DNA from: Allomuricauda sp. F6463D
GTDB lineage: Bacteria > Bacteroidota > Bacteroidia > Flavobacteriales > Flavobacteriaceae
Direction: 5' to 3'
Assembly (NCBI RefSeq): GCF_023015965.1
Contig: NZ_JALKAN010000003.1
Location: forward strand, 124,001-188,000
Length of the DNA stretch: 64,000 bases
Part shown: positions 1 to 8,892 of the stretch, in pieces
How positions within the stretch are numbered: the first letter of the stretch is position 1
Layout: each line of letters begins with the position of its first letter
The notes under the pieces: generated by a model
Database searches by the model: none
The model's input: only the letters and a program-made list of their open reading frames with translations
What the model was told of the DNA's origin: nothing
Program-made: the position numbers and the translations under genes

Positions 1-22
1 ATTAGATTTTTCATCGATTTGA

Positions 23-520
23 TTAGGCAAATTGATTGAATATTATTTTTTCCTTCCCTCTCAAGCGTAGTTGTTCTGCTATTTTTTCTTTTTTAGGCAC
101 TAGTATTATCATGTAGAGTACCAATATGCCTCCAATTAGTAGATAGGCCAGGTTGTGGGTCGTATGATAAATGAAAGTGCTGACCACTGCTGGGCCATAA
201 ATAAGCGAAAGCTTGATTACAAATGCTATTCGAAATTTGTTGATCTTTTCAGTCAATGGCGTAGCTGCGGTAATCTCGGAAATCTTTTTTTTGAAAATAA
301 AATCTCCAAACAAAATGCAGCTTGTTACGGCCATTGCAGTAAATGCTAATTCTGTTTCTTCCGATAGGTAAATGCCATGCTCAAGATTTCTGCTTAACAG
401 ATAGAATGTGGAACCAAATATAATTGGTATCATAACAAATATTTTGTGAATCGATCTTATTTTGATTGTAAACCCAGAAATGTTGTCATGTTGTTTTTGC
501 ATCGATAGGGATTTTCTCAA
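23..520 (-). CDS. Hypothetical four-helix membrane protein
   Basis: I do not recognise a family. The 165-residue product has four hydrophobic stretches at about residues 26-43, 58-76, 98-118 and 124-141, a basic linker (KKKI at 77-80) after the second, and a charged Lys/Arg-rich C-terminal tail, so it is probably a small integral inner-membrane protein. A second Met at residue 7 (position 502) is an equally good start. It stands alone, with 175 nt of apparently empty DNA before engB on the same strand. No catalytic motif is visible. Confidence 0.6.
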   Translation of the reverse strand: MRKSLSMQKQHDNISGFTIKIRSIHKIFVMIPIIFGSTFYLLSRNLEHGIYLSEETELAFTAMAVTSCILFGDFIFKKKISEITAATPLTEKINKFRIAFVIKLSLIYGPAVVSTFIYHTTHNLAYLLIGGILVLYMIILVPKKEKIAEQLRLRGKEKIIFNQFA

Positions 521-695
521 AGAAAAGGAATCAATAGCTTAAAAGAATAGCTGAATTGACGAATACCCAATACTGATTGACGGTTAAGGCGTATTGTAAA
601 TAATGGAGCTGATTATAAACGCTTTTTTAAGAAACTACGATAAAATATATAATCCAATTTGGATATCAGTGCGTTAAAATATTGTGATGGAGCTG

Positions 696-1307
696 CTAAT
701 TTTTTTTGAAAAACTGTTGATTGATGCCGTCAATGAAATCCAAAAGTTCTTTGCGCCCCATTCGGTTGGTGGAAGAGGTAGTGAAATGAGAAGGAGCCTC
801 TTCCCAAGCGCCTTCCAATAATATTTGAAGGTAAGCGTTGGCCTGCTTCTCGATAACGGCAGGTTTTAGTTTGTCTGCTTTGGTAAAAATAATGGCAAAA
901 GGTATCTGATTGGTTCCCAACCATTCCATGAATTCCAAATCAACAGGTTGTGGTTCGTGGCGAATATCGACCAATACAAAACCACAGACCAATTGTTTTC
1001 TTTTTTGAAAATACTCCGTAATATATTTCTGAAATGTTTTTTTATCCTTTTTGGAAACCCGGGCATAGCCGTAACCGGGCAAATCCACCAAAAACCAATT
1101 GTTGTTGATTTTAAAATGGTTGATGAGCTGTGTTTTTCCAGGTCTCCCCGAAGTTTTTGCCAATGCTTTGCGTTCCACAAGCATATTGATCAAGGAAGAT
1201 TTACCAACGTTGGATCTACCTATAAAAGCGTACTCCGGTATCGGTTCATTAGGGCATTTTGCAACATTGGAGTTGCTCATTACAAATTCTGCAGACGTGA
1301 TTTTCAT
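696..1307 (-). CDS. engB: Ribosome biogenesis GTP-binding protein EngB (YihA/YsxC)
   Basis: Small cytoplasmic GTPase needed for late assembly of the large ribosomal subunit. The 203-residue protein has the normal family length and all G motifs: G1 GRSNVGKSS at residues 30-38, G3 DLPGYGYA from 75, G4 TKAD at 142-145 and a G5-like TSST near 177-180. The N-terminal strand before the P-loop and the basic stretch KKDKK at 86-90 fit the EngB subfamily. It is not in an obvious operon; the alpha/beta hydrolase gene lies 144 nt upstream on the same strand. Confidence 0.95.
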   Translation of the reverse strand: MKITSAEFVMSNSNVAKCPNEPIPEYAFIGRSNVGKSSLINMLVERKALAKTSGRPGKTQLINHFKINNNWFLVDLPGYGYARVSKKDKKTFQKYITEYFQKRKQLVCGFVLVDIRHEPQPVDLEFMEWLGTNQIPFAIIFTKADKLKPAVIEKQANAYLQILLEGAWEEAPSHFTTSSTNRMGRKELLDFIDGINQQFFKKN

Positions 1308-1451
1308 TTTAAATAGGCGTTTGACTGTAGCTTTAAGAAGATAGATTTAAAACTAAGACTTTGTTCTGAAAAATTCGTTGTTTTAAATAGATAATAACTG
1401 ACAAGTAGCTAGGTGAAAATGGATTATAGTTAAAACCCTATCGGCCGATTG

Positions 1452-2216
1452 CTAAAACCCTCTTTTTTCAAGCCAAGCTCCCAAAATACGGTTAAAGTCA
1501 TTTGGGTGTTCCATCATCGGTGCATGACCACATTTTTCTATCCAATACAAATCGGAATCAGGTAATAGTTCATGGAATTCCTTGGCCACATTGGGTGGAG
1601 TTACCGTATCATTTTCTCCCCAAATAATACAAGTTGGGGTATTCATATGAGGTAAATCCTTGGACATATTGTGGCGGATGGCACTCTTGGCTATTGCCAA
1701 TGTCTTCACCAGTTTCATTCTATCGTTTACCGTGGCAAAAACCTCGTCCACAATTTCTTTGGTGGCTACCTTTGGATCGTAGAAAACATCTTCGGCCTTC
1801 TTTTTTATGAATTCATAATCGCCACGTTTGGGATAACCATCTCCCATGGCGCTTTCATAAAGTCCAGAACTGCCCGTTATTACCAATGCTTTAACCATTT
1901 CCGGGAACATTTTGGTGTGTAAAAGACCAATATGTCCACCAAGAGAATTTCCAAGCAGGATAACATCTTTTAGTCCTTTGTACTCAATAAACCCTTCCAA
2001 AAATGTGGCAAAGTTCTTCACCGTGGTTTTTACAAGAGGCATGTCATAAATAGGTAGTTCAGGGATAAATACTTTATACCCTTTTTGTGGAAAATATTCG
2101 GACACACCTTGAAAGTTGCTCAGACCTCCCATCAAACCGTGCAATATAATCATGGGAGTTCCCTCCCCCTTTTCTATATATCGGTATTTGCCATCCTCGA
2201 TTAAATGCTCTTCCAT
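1452..2216 (-). CDS. Alpha/beta hydrolase
   Basis: A 254-residue cytoplasmic alpha/beta-hydrolase-fold protein without a signal peptide. The oxyanion-hole motif HGLMGG is at residues 26-31, the nucleophile elbow GNSLGG puts Ser91 as nucleophile, and Asp203 (GENDTVTPP) and His231 (CGHAPMMEHP) complete the triad. The substrate cannot be told from sequence; esterases and C-C bond hydrolases share this layout. A Bacteroidota -7 box at 2243-2250 (minus strand) lies just upstream. It is divergent from mraZ, so the 266-nt gap between them carries promoters for both directions. Confidence 0.85.
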   Translation of the reverse strand: MEEHLIEDGKYRYIEKGEGTPMIILHGLMGGLSNFQGVSEYFPQKGYKVFIPELPIYDMPLVKTTVKNFATFLEGFIEYKGLKDVILLGNSLGGHIGLLHTKMFPEMVKALVITGSSGLYESAMGDGYPKRGDYEFIKKKAEDVFYDPKVATKEIVDEVFATVNDRMKLVKTLAIAKSAIRHNMSKDLPHMNTPTCIIWGENDTVTPPNVAKEFHELLPDSDLYWIEKCGHAPMMEHPNDFNRILGAWLEKRGF

Positions 2217-2242
2217 CTATAGTCAGTTGGTAGTAAGAGGCG

Positions 2243-2250
2243 CAAATATA
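2243..2250 (-). promoter_or_regulatory. -7 promoter box for alpha/beta hydrolase
   Basis: The minus strand reads TATATTTG, an exact match to the Bacteroidota TAnnTTTG consensus, 27 nt before the start codon at 2216. No clear -33 TTTG was found. Confidence 0.5.
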
Positions 2251-2384
2251 GGGATTTCATATCACAAAGATTTTAGGTATTAATCATATCTGGGTTAAGT
2301 TTTTTGATTCTGGCAAATCGAATCTCGCAATACTTGGAAGGATCGTAAACAGATTTTGAGGGGCCAATCCGTGATTTTTTATTC

Positions 2385-2440
2385 AAAAGTGGAGAATTTA
2401 TTAACAAAAGTGGTGTTAAGTGGAGAAATGTGGAAATAAA
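2385..2440 (+). promoter_or_regulatory. Probable MraZ operator (phased GTGG repeats)
   Basis: Four GTGG cores begin at 2389, 2410, 2420 and 2430. The last three are spaced exactly 10 bp and the first lies 21 bp upstream, so all four fall on one face of the helix. The repeat consensus is close to AAGTGGAGAA. MraZ is an AbrB-like DNA-binding protein known to bind direct repeats with 10-bp periodicity before its own gene (TGGGN units in E. coli, AAAGTG-type units in mycoplasmas). The array sits directly upstream of the mraZ -7 box, where a repressor would block the promoter. Confidence 0.65.
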
Positions 2441-2445
2441 ATCTA

Positions 2446-2453
2446 TATATTTG
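2446..2453 (+). promoter_or_regulatory. -7 promoter box of the dcw operon
   Basis: TATATTTG matches TAnnTTTG exactly and lies 30 nt before the mraZ GTG. The -33 region falls inside the GTGG repeat array, which implies that MraZ and RNA polymerase compete here. Confidence 0.55.
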
Positions 2454-2482
2454 AGTTGTATTAACTAACCAATTGATTTCTA

Positions 2483-2938
2483 GTGACCCATATCATAGGA
2501 CAACATGATTGTAAAGCAGACACCAAAGGAAGGGTAATGTTGCCCATTTCTTTGAAGAATCAGCTTTTACCTGTTTTAAATGATGGGTTCATAATCAAGC
2601 GGTCAGTTTTTCAGCAATGTCTGGAATTATACCCTAAAGAAGAGTTCGACGTCCTTATGCAGAAGGTCATGAAAAAAAGCAAAATTAACCGAAAGTACGA
2701 TGCTTTTGTGAGGAATTTTGTTGCGGGAATGAAAGAGGTGAGTATTGATGGGGATTCTGGAAGATTGCAAATTCCAAAAAACCTAGTGGAGTTTGCTGGA
2801 ATTGAGAAAGAAGTGGTTCTAAATGCAGTTTTTGATAAAATTGAGATTTGGAACAAGGATATGTATGAAAAGGTGTTGGCCGAAAGTGAAAAGGATTATG
2901 CCGATTTGGCCGAGGAGATTTTTGATGACGATGAGTAG
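2483..2938 (+). CDS. mraZ: Division/cell wall cluster transcriptional regulator MraZ
   Basis: First gene of the dcw cluster. The 151-residue protein is a tandem duplication of the SpoVT/AbrB-like half, with DTKGR at residues 13-17 and DGDSGR at 89-94 as the two conserved Asp-Arg motifs. MraZ forms an oligomeric ring that binds repeated DNA boxes upstream of its own gene and represses the cluster. The start is GTG at 2483; no ATG lies upstream in frame near it, and this start puts the first conserved motif at its usual distance from the N-terminus. The stop codon overlaps the start of rsmH. Confidence 0.95.
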   Translation: MTHIIGQHDCKADTKGRVMLPISLKNQLLPVLNDGFIIKRSVFQQCLELYPKEEFDVLMQKVMKKSKINRKYDAFVRNFVAGMKEVSIDGDSGRLQIPKNLVEFAGIEKEVVLNAVFDKIEIWNKDMYEKVLAESEKDYADLAEEIFDDDE

Positions 2939-3833
2939 TGCATACCACAATCCGGTGTTGCTGAAGGAATCAGTAGACGGATTGAACATAAAAGAGAATG
3001 GAGTGTATGTGGATGTCACCTTTGGTGGGGGCGGGCACTCCAAGGAAATTTTGAAAAGATTGGGGGATGGCGGCAAGTTGTTCGCATTTGATCAAGATGA
3101 AGATGCCCTTCAGAATACATTGAAAGATGAGAGGTTCCAATTGATCAATCAAAACTTTCGTTACCTCAAACAATATTTAAAGTTCTATGGCATTCGGAAA
3201 GTTGATGGAATCTTAGCGGATTTTGGGGTTTCTTCCCATCAGTTTGATGAGGCTGATCGCGGTTTCTCCATTCGATTCAATGCAGATTTGGACATGAGAA
3301 TGGATAAAAACAACCAATTGTCTGCCTTTCAGGTTGTGAACAAGTATTCCCAAGAAGATTTAGCGTCAGTTCTTTTTCAGTATGGCGAGTTGCGCAACGC
3401 TAGAGCCATGGCAAAAGAGATTGTTGCGGCACGTACAGAAGAACCGATTAAGACAACTGATGATCTTAAAAAGGTTTTGAGTACGTTTTTGCCAAAAATG
3501 AAAGAGAACAAGATTTTGGCCCAAATCTATCAGGCCATCAGGATAGAGGTGAACCAAGAAATTGAGGTGCTGAAGGAATTTTTAACACAAGTTCCGGATT
3601 TATTGGACCAAGGTGGCCGTTTGAGCTTGATCAGTTACCATTCCTTGGAAGACCGATTGGCGAAACGTTTTATTCGAGCGGGTAAGTTTGATGGCGAACC
3701 GGAAAAAGATTTTTATGGAAACATTGATGTTCCATTGAAAAAGGTTGGAAAGCTGATCGTACCATCAACAGATGAAATAGCAAATAATAATAGAGCAAGA
3801 AGTGCAAAGCTCCGTATTGCGGAACGCATATAG
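2925..3833 (+). CDS. rsmH: 16S rRNA (cytosine1402-N4)-methyltransferase RsmH
   Basis: Methylates N4 of C1402 in the decoding centre of 16S rRNA using S-adenosylmethionine. The 302-residue protein has the SAM-binding strand and loop VDVTFGGGGHS near the N-terminus, the ADFGVSSHQFD segment, and the DMRMD motif, all typical of RsmH (MraW). The open frame extends back to 2823, but that stretch overlaps mraZ and lacks family similarity. ATG at 2925 (or a second at 2931) gives the standard N-terminus SSAYHNPVLL and a 14-nt overlap with mraZ, implying translational coupling. Confidence 0.95.
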   Translation: MTMSSAYHNPVLLKESVDGLNIKENGVYVDVTFGGGGHSKEILKRLGDGGKLFAFDQDEDALQNTLKDERFQLINQNFRYLKQYLKFYGIRKVDGILADFGVSSHQFDEADRGFSIRFNADLDMRMDKNNQLSAFQVVNKYSQEDLASVLFQYGELRNARAMAKEIVAARTEEPIKTTDDLKKVLSTFLPKMKENKILAQIYQAIRIEVNQEIEVLKEFLTQVPDLLDQGGRLSLISYHSLEDRLAKRFIRAGKFDGEPEKDFYGNIDVPLKKVGKLIVPSTDEIANNNRARSAKLRIAERI

Positions 3834-3876
3834 GAAGATTTCCGGTTACTCGGAAATTACAAAAGGAACATAAAGA

Positions 3877-4194
3877 ATGAGAAAAGGATTACTGGACATA
3901 TTAAAAGGAAAGTTTTTGGTGAGTGGTGATGCTCCCAAGAACTGGATGTTTTTGTTGTTCGCTTCTTTCTTGGCCGCTTTAATGATTTCCAGTAGCCACA
4001 ACGCCGATAAAAAAGTATTGGAGATAGCGGAACTGAACGAGGAAGTACGGAAACTTAAAAGTGAATTTTTTGAAGCCCGGTCCAGTGTTCAGCAGCTTAA
4101 GTTGGAATCGACTTTGCGAGAGGTGGTGGCAGTTAAAGGATTGGTGCCGTCAGAAAATCCTCCGAAGAAAATAAAAGTAAAATCAGCGGAATAA
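3877..4194 (+). CDS. ftsL: FtsL-like cell division protein
   Basis: A 105-residue bitopic membrane protein: short cytoplasmic N-terminus, one transmembrane segment at about residues 23-39 (WMFLLFASFLAALMIS), then a heptad-like coiled coil (about 48-85) in the periplasm. FtsL forms a complex with FtsQ and FtsB and links them to FtsI and FtsW. Sequence conservation in FtsL is low, so the call rests on length, topology and its place between rsmH and ftsI. Its stop codon shares one base with the ftsI start. Confidence 0.85.
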   Translation: MRKGLLDILKGKFLVSGDAPKNWMFLLFASFLAALMISSSHNADKKVLEIAELNEEVRKLKSEFFEARSSVQQLKLESTLREVVAVKGLVPSENPPKKIKVKSAE

Positions 4195-6203
4195 TGGCTA
4201 TTACCGAAAAAAATATCATGAACAGATTGTACCTCGTAGCGGGAGGACTTTTTGTTTTGGCCATTGCTGTAGTTGTGAAACTGGTGGATATACAAATGGT
4301 TCAAGGCGATAAATATAAAGAGCTGGCTTTGAGCAAAACCGAGAAAATGTTCACCATTGAGCCCAATCGCGGTAACCTTTATTCCGAAGACGGTAGTTTG
4401 TTGGCTGCGTCCGTACCTAAATATGAAATCAGGTTTGATGCGCAGACTGTTTCACAAGAAAATTTTCAAAACAATGTAGTGGCCCTATCCGATTCTTTGG
4501 GTAAACTGTTTAACAGGCCATCATCCTACTACAGACAATTGTTCCGCAAAGCGAGAGCGAATGGCAATAGATATAAGTTGGTAGCACGCAATATAGGCTA
4601 CCTGGATTATGTCCGCATAAAACAATTTCCACTTTTTAATCTTGGGCCGTATAAAGGAGGCTTTATCGAGACCCATCGCGTGGTTCGCGAATACCCCTTG
4701 GGTAAAATGGCCGCAAGAAGCATAGGATACGAACGAGTGGATGAAAATGGATACTACACGCGTGTTGGGTTGGACGGTGCCTTTGGGGAAACTTATTTGC
4801 GCGGCAAGGAAGGAAAACGGTTAAAACAAAAAATTGCGCAAGGGCAATGGAAACCTGTAGGTCTGGACAATATTGTGGAGCCAAGAGATGGATTGGATGT
4901 TGTTTCAACCATTGACATAAACATTCAAGATATAGCCCATCACGAATTGTTGAAGCAGTTGGAAAAATACAAGGCCGACCACGGTTGCGTGGTGGTAATG
5001 GAAACCGAAACAGGTGAGATTAAGGCAATTTCCAACCTCGGAAGGACTTCTGAAGGAAAATATTACGAAAAATTAAATTACGCAGTTGGTGAATCCCATG
5101 AGCCAGGTTCTACTTTTAAGTTAATGTCCATGGTGGCAGCTTTGGAGGATAAAGTGGTGGATACGAACACAGTTATTGATACGGAAAAAGGAAGGTATCG
5201 CATTTACGATGGGGTCGTAAAGGATTCGAAATGGGGAGGGTATGGAGAAATAACCCTAGCCAAGGCTTTTGCGGTTTCATCCAATACAGCGTTCGCTAAA
5301 ATTATAAATGAAAACTATAAAGAACAGCCAGAAAAGTTTGTAAACCGGCTTATGAATATGGGGCTACATAAGAAATTGGACCTGCCAATAATAGGTGAGG
5401 GCGACCCAGTAATACGATATCCTGGAGACAAGGGTTGGTCCGGAATTTCCTTGGGATGGATGTCGCATGGCTACGAAGTGTCCTTGACTCCGATTCAAAC
5501 CTTAGCGTTTTTTAATGCTATTGCTAATGATGGCGAATATGTGAAACCTCGGTTGATTCAAGAAGTTCGTGAAGGCAACAAAGTGGTGAAGCGATTTGAT
5601 AAAAAGGTATTTAACTCCTCCATTTGTTCTAAAGAAACAGTAAAGAAAGCCCAACAATTATTAAAGGACGTGGTGGAGAAGGATTACGGTACGGGCCATA
5701 AATTGTATTCCAAGAATTTTTCCATGGCTGGTAAAACCGGCACTACGCAAAAGAACTATGTGGATAAAAATCCGGATAAGTTGGCGTATATCTCCTCATT
5801 TGCAGGATACTTCCCGGCTGATAATCCTAAATATTCCTGTATAGTGGTAATTCATGAGCCGGATAAGGAAGAGGGGTACTACGGAGCTGATGTCTCAGGA
5901 CCGGTATTTAAATCCATGGCACAAAAAATACATGCCATTTCACCTATGGTGGATGAAGTGGAAAACAAAACTATCCAAAATGCTGACTTGGACAACGAGT
6001 ATCAGCAATATTATGCTCAAGTGCAGAAAAAATATAGCACAGTGCCAAATGTTGAAGGGATGAGCGGTATGGATGCTGTTTCCCTATTGGAGAATTTGGG
6101 AATTGAAGTTGAAGTGCATGGTAATGGAAAAGTAAAAAATCAATCAATTAACCAAGGAGTAAATATTAAACAGGTAAAGAAAATAGTACTGGAACTTTCA
6201 TGA
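4194..6203 (+). CDS. ftsI: Septal peptidoglycan transpeptidase (penicillin-binding protein, FtsI)
   Basis: Cross-links septal peptidoglycan in the periplasm. The 669-residue protein has an N-terminal membrane anchor (about residues 11-31), a PBP dimerisation domain, and a transpeptidase domain with all three penicillin-binding motifs: STFK with catalytic Ser306 and Lys309, SSN at 362-364 and KTGT at 514-517. The C-terminal 55 or so residues form a single PASTA domain (from VPNVEGMSG), which may bind peptidoglycan; Bacteroidota FtsI proteins commonly carry one. It overlaps ftsL by one base and murE by four (ATGA). Confidence 0.95.
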   Translation: MAITEKNIMNRLYLVAGGLFVLAIAVVVKLVDIQMVQGDKYKELALSKTEKMFTIEPNRGNLYSEDGSLLAASVPKYEIRFDAQTVSQENFQNNVVALSDSLGKLFNRPSSYYRQLFRKARANGNRYKLVARNIGYLDYVRIKQFPLFNLGPYKGGFIETHRVVREYPLGKMAARSIGYERVDENGYYTRVGLDGAFGETYLRGKEGKRLKQKIAQGQWKPVGLDNIVEPRDGLDVVSTIDINIQDIAHHELLKQLEKYKADHGCVVVMETETGEIKAISNLGRTSEGKYYEKLNYAVGESHEPGSTFKLMSMVAALEDKVVDTNTVIDTEKGRYRIYDGVVKDSKWGGYGEITLAKAFAVSSNTAFAKIINENYKEQPEKFVNRLMNMGLHKKLDLPIIGEGDPVIRYPGDKGWSGISLGWMSHGYEVSLTPIQTLAFFNAIANDGEYVKPRLIQEVREGNKVVKRFDKKVFNSSICSKETVKKAQQLLKDVVEKDYGTGHKLYSKNFSMAGKTGTTQKNYVDKNPDKLAYISSFAGYFPADNPKYSCIVVIHEPDKEEGYYGADVSGPVFKSMAQKIHAISPMVDEVENKTIQNADLDNEYQQYYAQVQKKYSTVPNVEGMSGMDAVSLLENLGIEVEVHGNGKVKNQSINQGVNIKQVKKIVLELS

Positions 6204-7663
6204 AGTTGTTAAAGGACATATTATATGGTGTGAGCCTATCCGCGGTAAGCGGGGATACTAACGTGATGGTGAACAATGTGCATTTCGATTCCCGAAAAAT
6301 GGAAATGGACGATGTGTTCGTTGCTGTTCGGGGTACCATTACCGATGGGCATAACTATATCCAAAAAGCTGTTGATTCTGGAGCAAAGGCCATTGTGTGC
6401 GAAGCGCTTCCAGAAATCATGGTCAATGGAGTCACCTATTTGCAGGTGGTCGATTGCAATAGCGCTCTTGCGATAATCGCTTCTAATTTTTACGGCAACC
6501 CATCCAAGAACCTAAAACTGGTTGCGGTAACCGGTACCAATGGGAAGACTACCGTATCTACCTTGTTGTTCAACCTCTTTAAAAAAGCAGGTTATAAAGT
6601 AGGGCTTATCTCTACGATTAAAATATTGGTAGATGATAAGGAATATAAAACAAGCCATACCACACCAGATGTGCTTACCATAAACAGCTACCTCACTAAA
6701 ATGAATGCCGCAGGTGTAGAGTTTTGTTTTATGGAAGTGAGTTCCCATGGAATTCACCAAAAAAGGACAGAGGGGCTTCATTTTGCCGGAGGCATTTTTA
6801 CCAACCTGTCCCACGATCATTTGGACTACCATAAAACCTTTGCAGAATATCGGGATACCAAGAAAAAGCTGTTTGATGGTTTGCCAAAAACAGCATTTGT
6901 ATTAACGAACATTGATGATAAAAATGGCCCGGTAATGCTGCAGAATACAAAAGCGAAGAAATATACCTACGCTTTAAAATCCTTTGCTGATTATAGGGGG
7001 CAGATATTGGAGAAACAGTTCAATGGACAATTATTAAAAATTGATGGCAATGAATTGTGGTCTAAACTAATAGGTGATTTTAATGCATACAACTTGCTAG
7101 CTATCTATGCCACGGCAGATATCTTGGGACTTGAAAAAATAGAGATCCTTAGGTTAATGAGTGAACTGGATAACGTTGATGGAAGGTTTCAATATTACAT
7201 ATCAAAAGAAAAAATAACGGCTATTGTTGATTATGCCCATACTCCGGACGCACTAAAAAATGTATTGATAACTATTAATGCATTGAGGACTGGAAATGAA
7301 AACGTCATCACCGTAGTGGGGTGTGGTGGTGACCGTGATAAGTCTAAGCGTCCGGTTATGGGTTATATCGCTTCAGAAATGAGCGATCAGGCCATTTTTA
7401 CATCCGATAATCCTAGAACGGAATCACCTGCTGATATTATTGAAGAAATGGAAGCTGGGGTGGAGCCTCAAAACACCAGAAAAGTGATATCCATAGAAAA
7501 TAGGAGGCAAGCTATAAATACGGCATGCAAACTGGCAATGGCCAACGATATTATCCTTGTGGCGGGTAAAGGCCATGAGACCTATCAGGAAACCGATGGT
7601 GTCCGGGTCGATTTTGATGATTACAAAGAAGTTAAAGAAGCTCTTGAGAGCCTAAAAAAATAA
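6200..7663 (+). CDS. murE: UDP-MurNAc-L-Ala-D-Glu:meso-diaminopimelate ligase MurE
   Basis: Adds the third stem-peptide residue to the peptidoglycan precursor in the cytoplasm. The 487-residue protein has the Mur ligase ATP motif TGTNGKTT at residues 111-118, the central-domain His segment TNLSHDHLDYH, and DNPR at 403-406, which in this family marks meso-diaminopimelate rather than lysine as substrate. The start overlaps the ftsI stop as ATGA. The next gene follows after 8 nt, so all belong to one transcript. Confidence 0.97.
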   Translation: MKLLKDILYGVSLSAVSGDTNVMVNNVHFDSRKMEMDDVFVAVRGTITDGHNYIQKAVDSGAKAIVCEALPEIMVNGVTYLQVVDCNSALAIIASNFYGNPSKNLKLVAVTGTNGKTTVSTLLFNLFKKAGYKVGLISTIKILVDDKEYKTSHTTPDVLTINSYLTKMNAAGVEFCFMEVSSHGIHQKRTEGLHFAGGIFTNLSHDHLDYHKTFAEYRDTKKKLFDGLPKTAFVLTNIDDKNGPVMLQNTKAKKYTYALKSFADYRGQILEKQFNGQLLKIDGNELWSKLIGDFNAYNLLAIYATADILGLEKIEILRLMSELDNVDGRFQYYISKEKITAIVDYAHTPDALKNVLITINALRTGNENVITVVGCGGDRDKSKRPVMGYIASEMSDQAIFTSDNPRTESPADIIEEMEAGVEPQNTRKVISIENRRQAINTACKLAMANDIILVAGKGHETYQETDGVRVDFDDYKEVKEALESLKK

Positions 7664-7671
7664 TGTAGTCC

Positions 7672-8892
7672 ATGTTATACTACTTGTTCGAATTTTTAGA
7701 GAATCAATACCAACTGCCAGGTGCAGGACTTTTTCAGTTCCTGACTTTTAGGGCGGCATTGTCCGTATTGCTATCTCTATTGATTGCCATGGTCTACGGT
7801 AAAAAGATCATTTTGTTTCTGCAGAAAAAGCAGATAGGTGAAAGTATCCGAGATTTAGGTTTAGACGGTCAAAAACAAAAAGCGGGAACTCCAACAATGG
7901 GAGGGCTTATCATAATAATATCCACCTTATTGCCAGTGATTCTTTTTGCAGATGTTAAAAACATTTATGTTCTTCTTTTGATAATGACCACCATTTGGAT
8001 GGGCATTATCGGTTTTATAGATGATTACATTAAAACCTTCAAAAAAGACAAGCAAGGGTTAAAGGGGCGGTTCAAAATTATGGGACAAGTCGTTTTGGGA
8101 TTGATTGTCGGACTAACACTATATTTTCATCCGGCGGTTACCATAAAAGAAAAAGACTCCACTACCATTACACAAGACTTTAATGTGGAAAAAGTGTTTG
8201 GTGAGGAAACCAAAGCACTTCGTACAAATGTTCCCTTTTTCAAAAATAATGAATTGGATTATGCCGATTTTATCTCTTGGATAGGAGAAGGGGCAGAGGA
8301 TTATGCGTGGTTGATATTTATTCCCGTTGTGATCTTAATTGTAACAGCCGTTTCCAATGGGGCCAATCTTACCGATGGTATTGATGGTTTGGCAGCAGGG
8401 TCATCTGCCATAATTGTTTTGACTTTAGGGATTTTTGCCTGGGTATCGGGCAATATCGAATTTTCCGACTACTTGGATATATTTTACTTGCCCAGAGTAG
8501 GGGAGTTGGTGGTGTTCATTGCCGCTTTTGCAGGTGCTCTGGTCGGATTTTTATGGTACAATGCCTATCCGGCACAGGTTTTTATGGGAGATACAGGCAG
8601 TTTGACCATTGGAGGTGTAATTGCCGTAATAGCCATTATAGTAAGAAAAGAACTGTTGATTCCGATTTTGTGTGGAATCTTCTTTGCCGAATCACTGTCC
8701 GTAATGCTTCAAGTAGGATATTTTAAACACACCAAGAAAAAATACGGAGAGGGTAAGCGCATATTCTTGATGGCGCCTTTGCACCATCATTATCAGAAAA
8801 AAATGTATCACGAAAGTAAAATAGTGACCCGCTTTTTGATTATAGGAATTTTACTGGCAATTATCAGTATTGTCACATTAAAGATTCGATAA
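7672..8892 (+). CDS. mraY: Phospho-N-acetylmuramoyl-pentapeptide transferase MraY
   Basis: Transfers phospho-MurNAc-pentapeptide to undecaprenyl phosphate to form lipid I. The 406-residue multi-spanning protein has the active-site Asp pair at 117-118 ([10 protein letters not shown]), NLTDGIDGL at about 232-240, [15 protein letters not shown], and the HHHYQKK motif. It is longer than the usual 360 residues because of a roughly 60-residue hydrophilic segment at about 153-212, between the helix after the active-site loop and the next helix, where E. coli has about half as much. murD starts immediately after the stop codon. Confidence 0.97.
   Translation: MLYYLFEFLENQYQLPGAGLFQFLTFRAALSVLLSLLIAMVYGKKIILFLQKKQIGESIRDLGLDGQKQKAGTPTMGGLIIIISTLLPVILFADVKNIYVLLLIMTTIWMGIIGFIDDYIKTFKKDKQGLKGRFKIMGQVVLGLIVGLTLYFHPAVTIKEKDSTTITQDFNVEKVFGEETKALRTNVPFFKNNELDYADFISWIGEGAEDYAWLIFIPVVILIVTAVSNGANLTDGIDGLAAGSSAIIVLTLGIFAWVSGNIEFSDYLDIFYLPRVGELVVFIAAFAGALVGFLWYNAYPAQVFMGDTGSLTIGGVIAVIAIIVRKELLIPILCGIFFAESLSVMLQVGYFKHTKKKYGEGKRIFLMAPLHHHYQKKMYHESKIVTRFLIIGILLAIISIVTLKIR

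Noticed and set aside
2823-2924. Longer N-terminus for RsmH
   Set aside because: The extension overlaps mraZ in another frame and does not resemble the family; ATG at 2925 restores the normal start.
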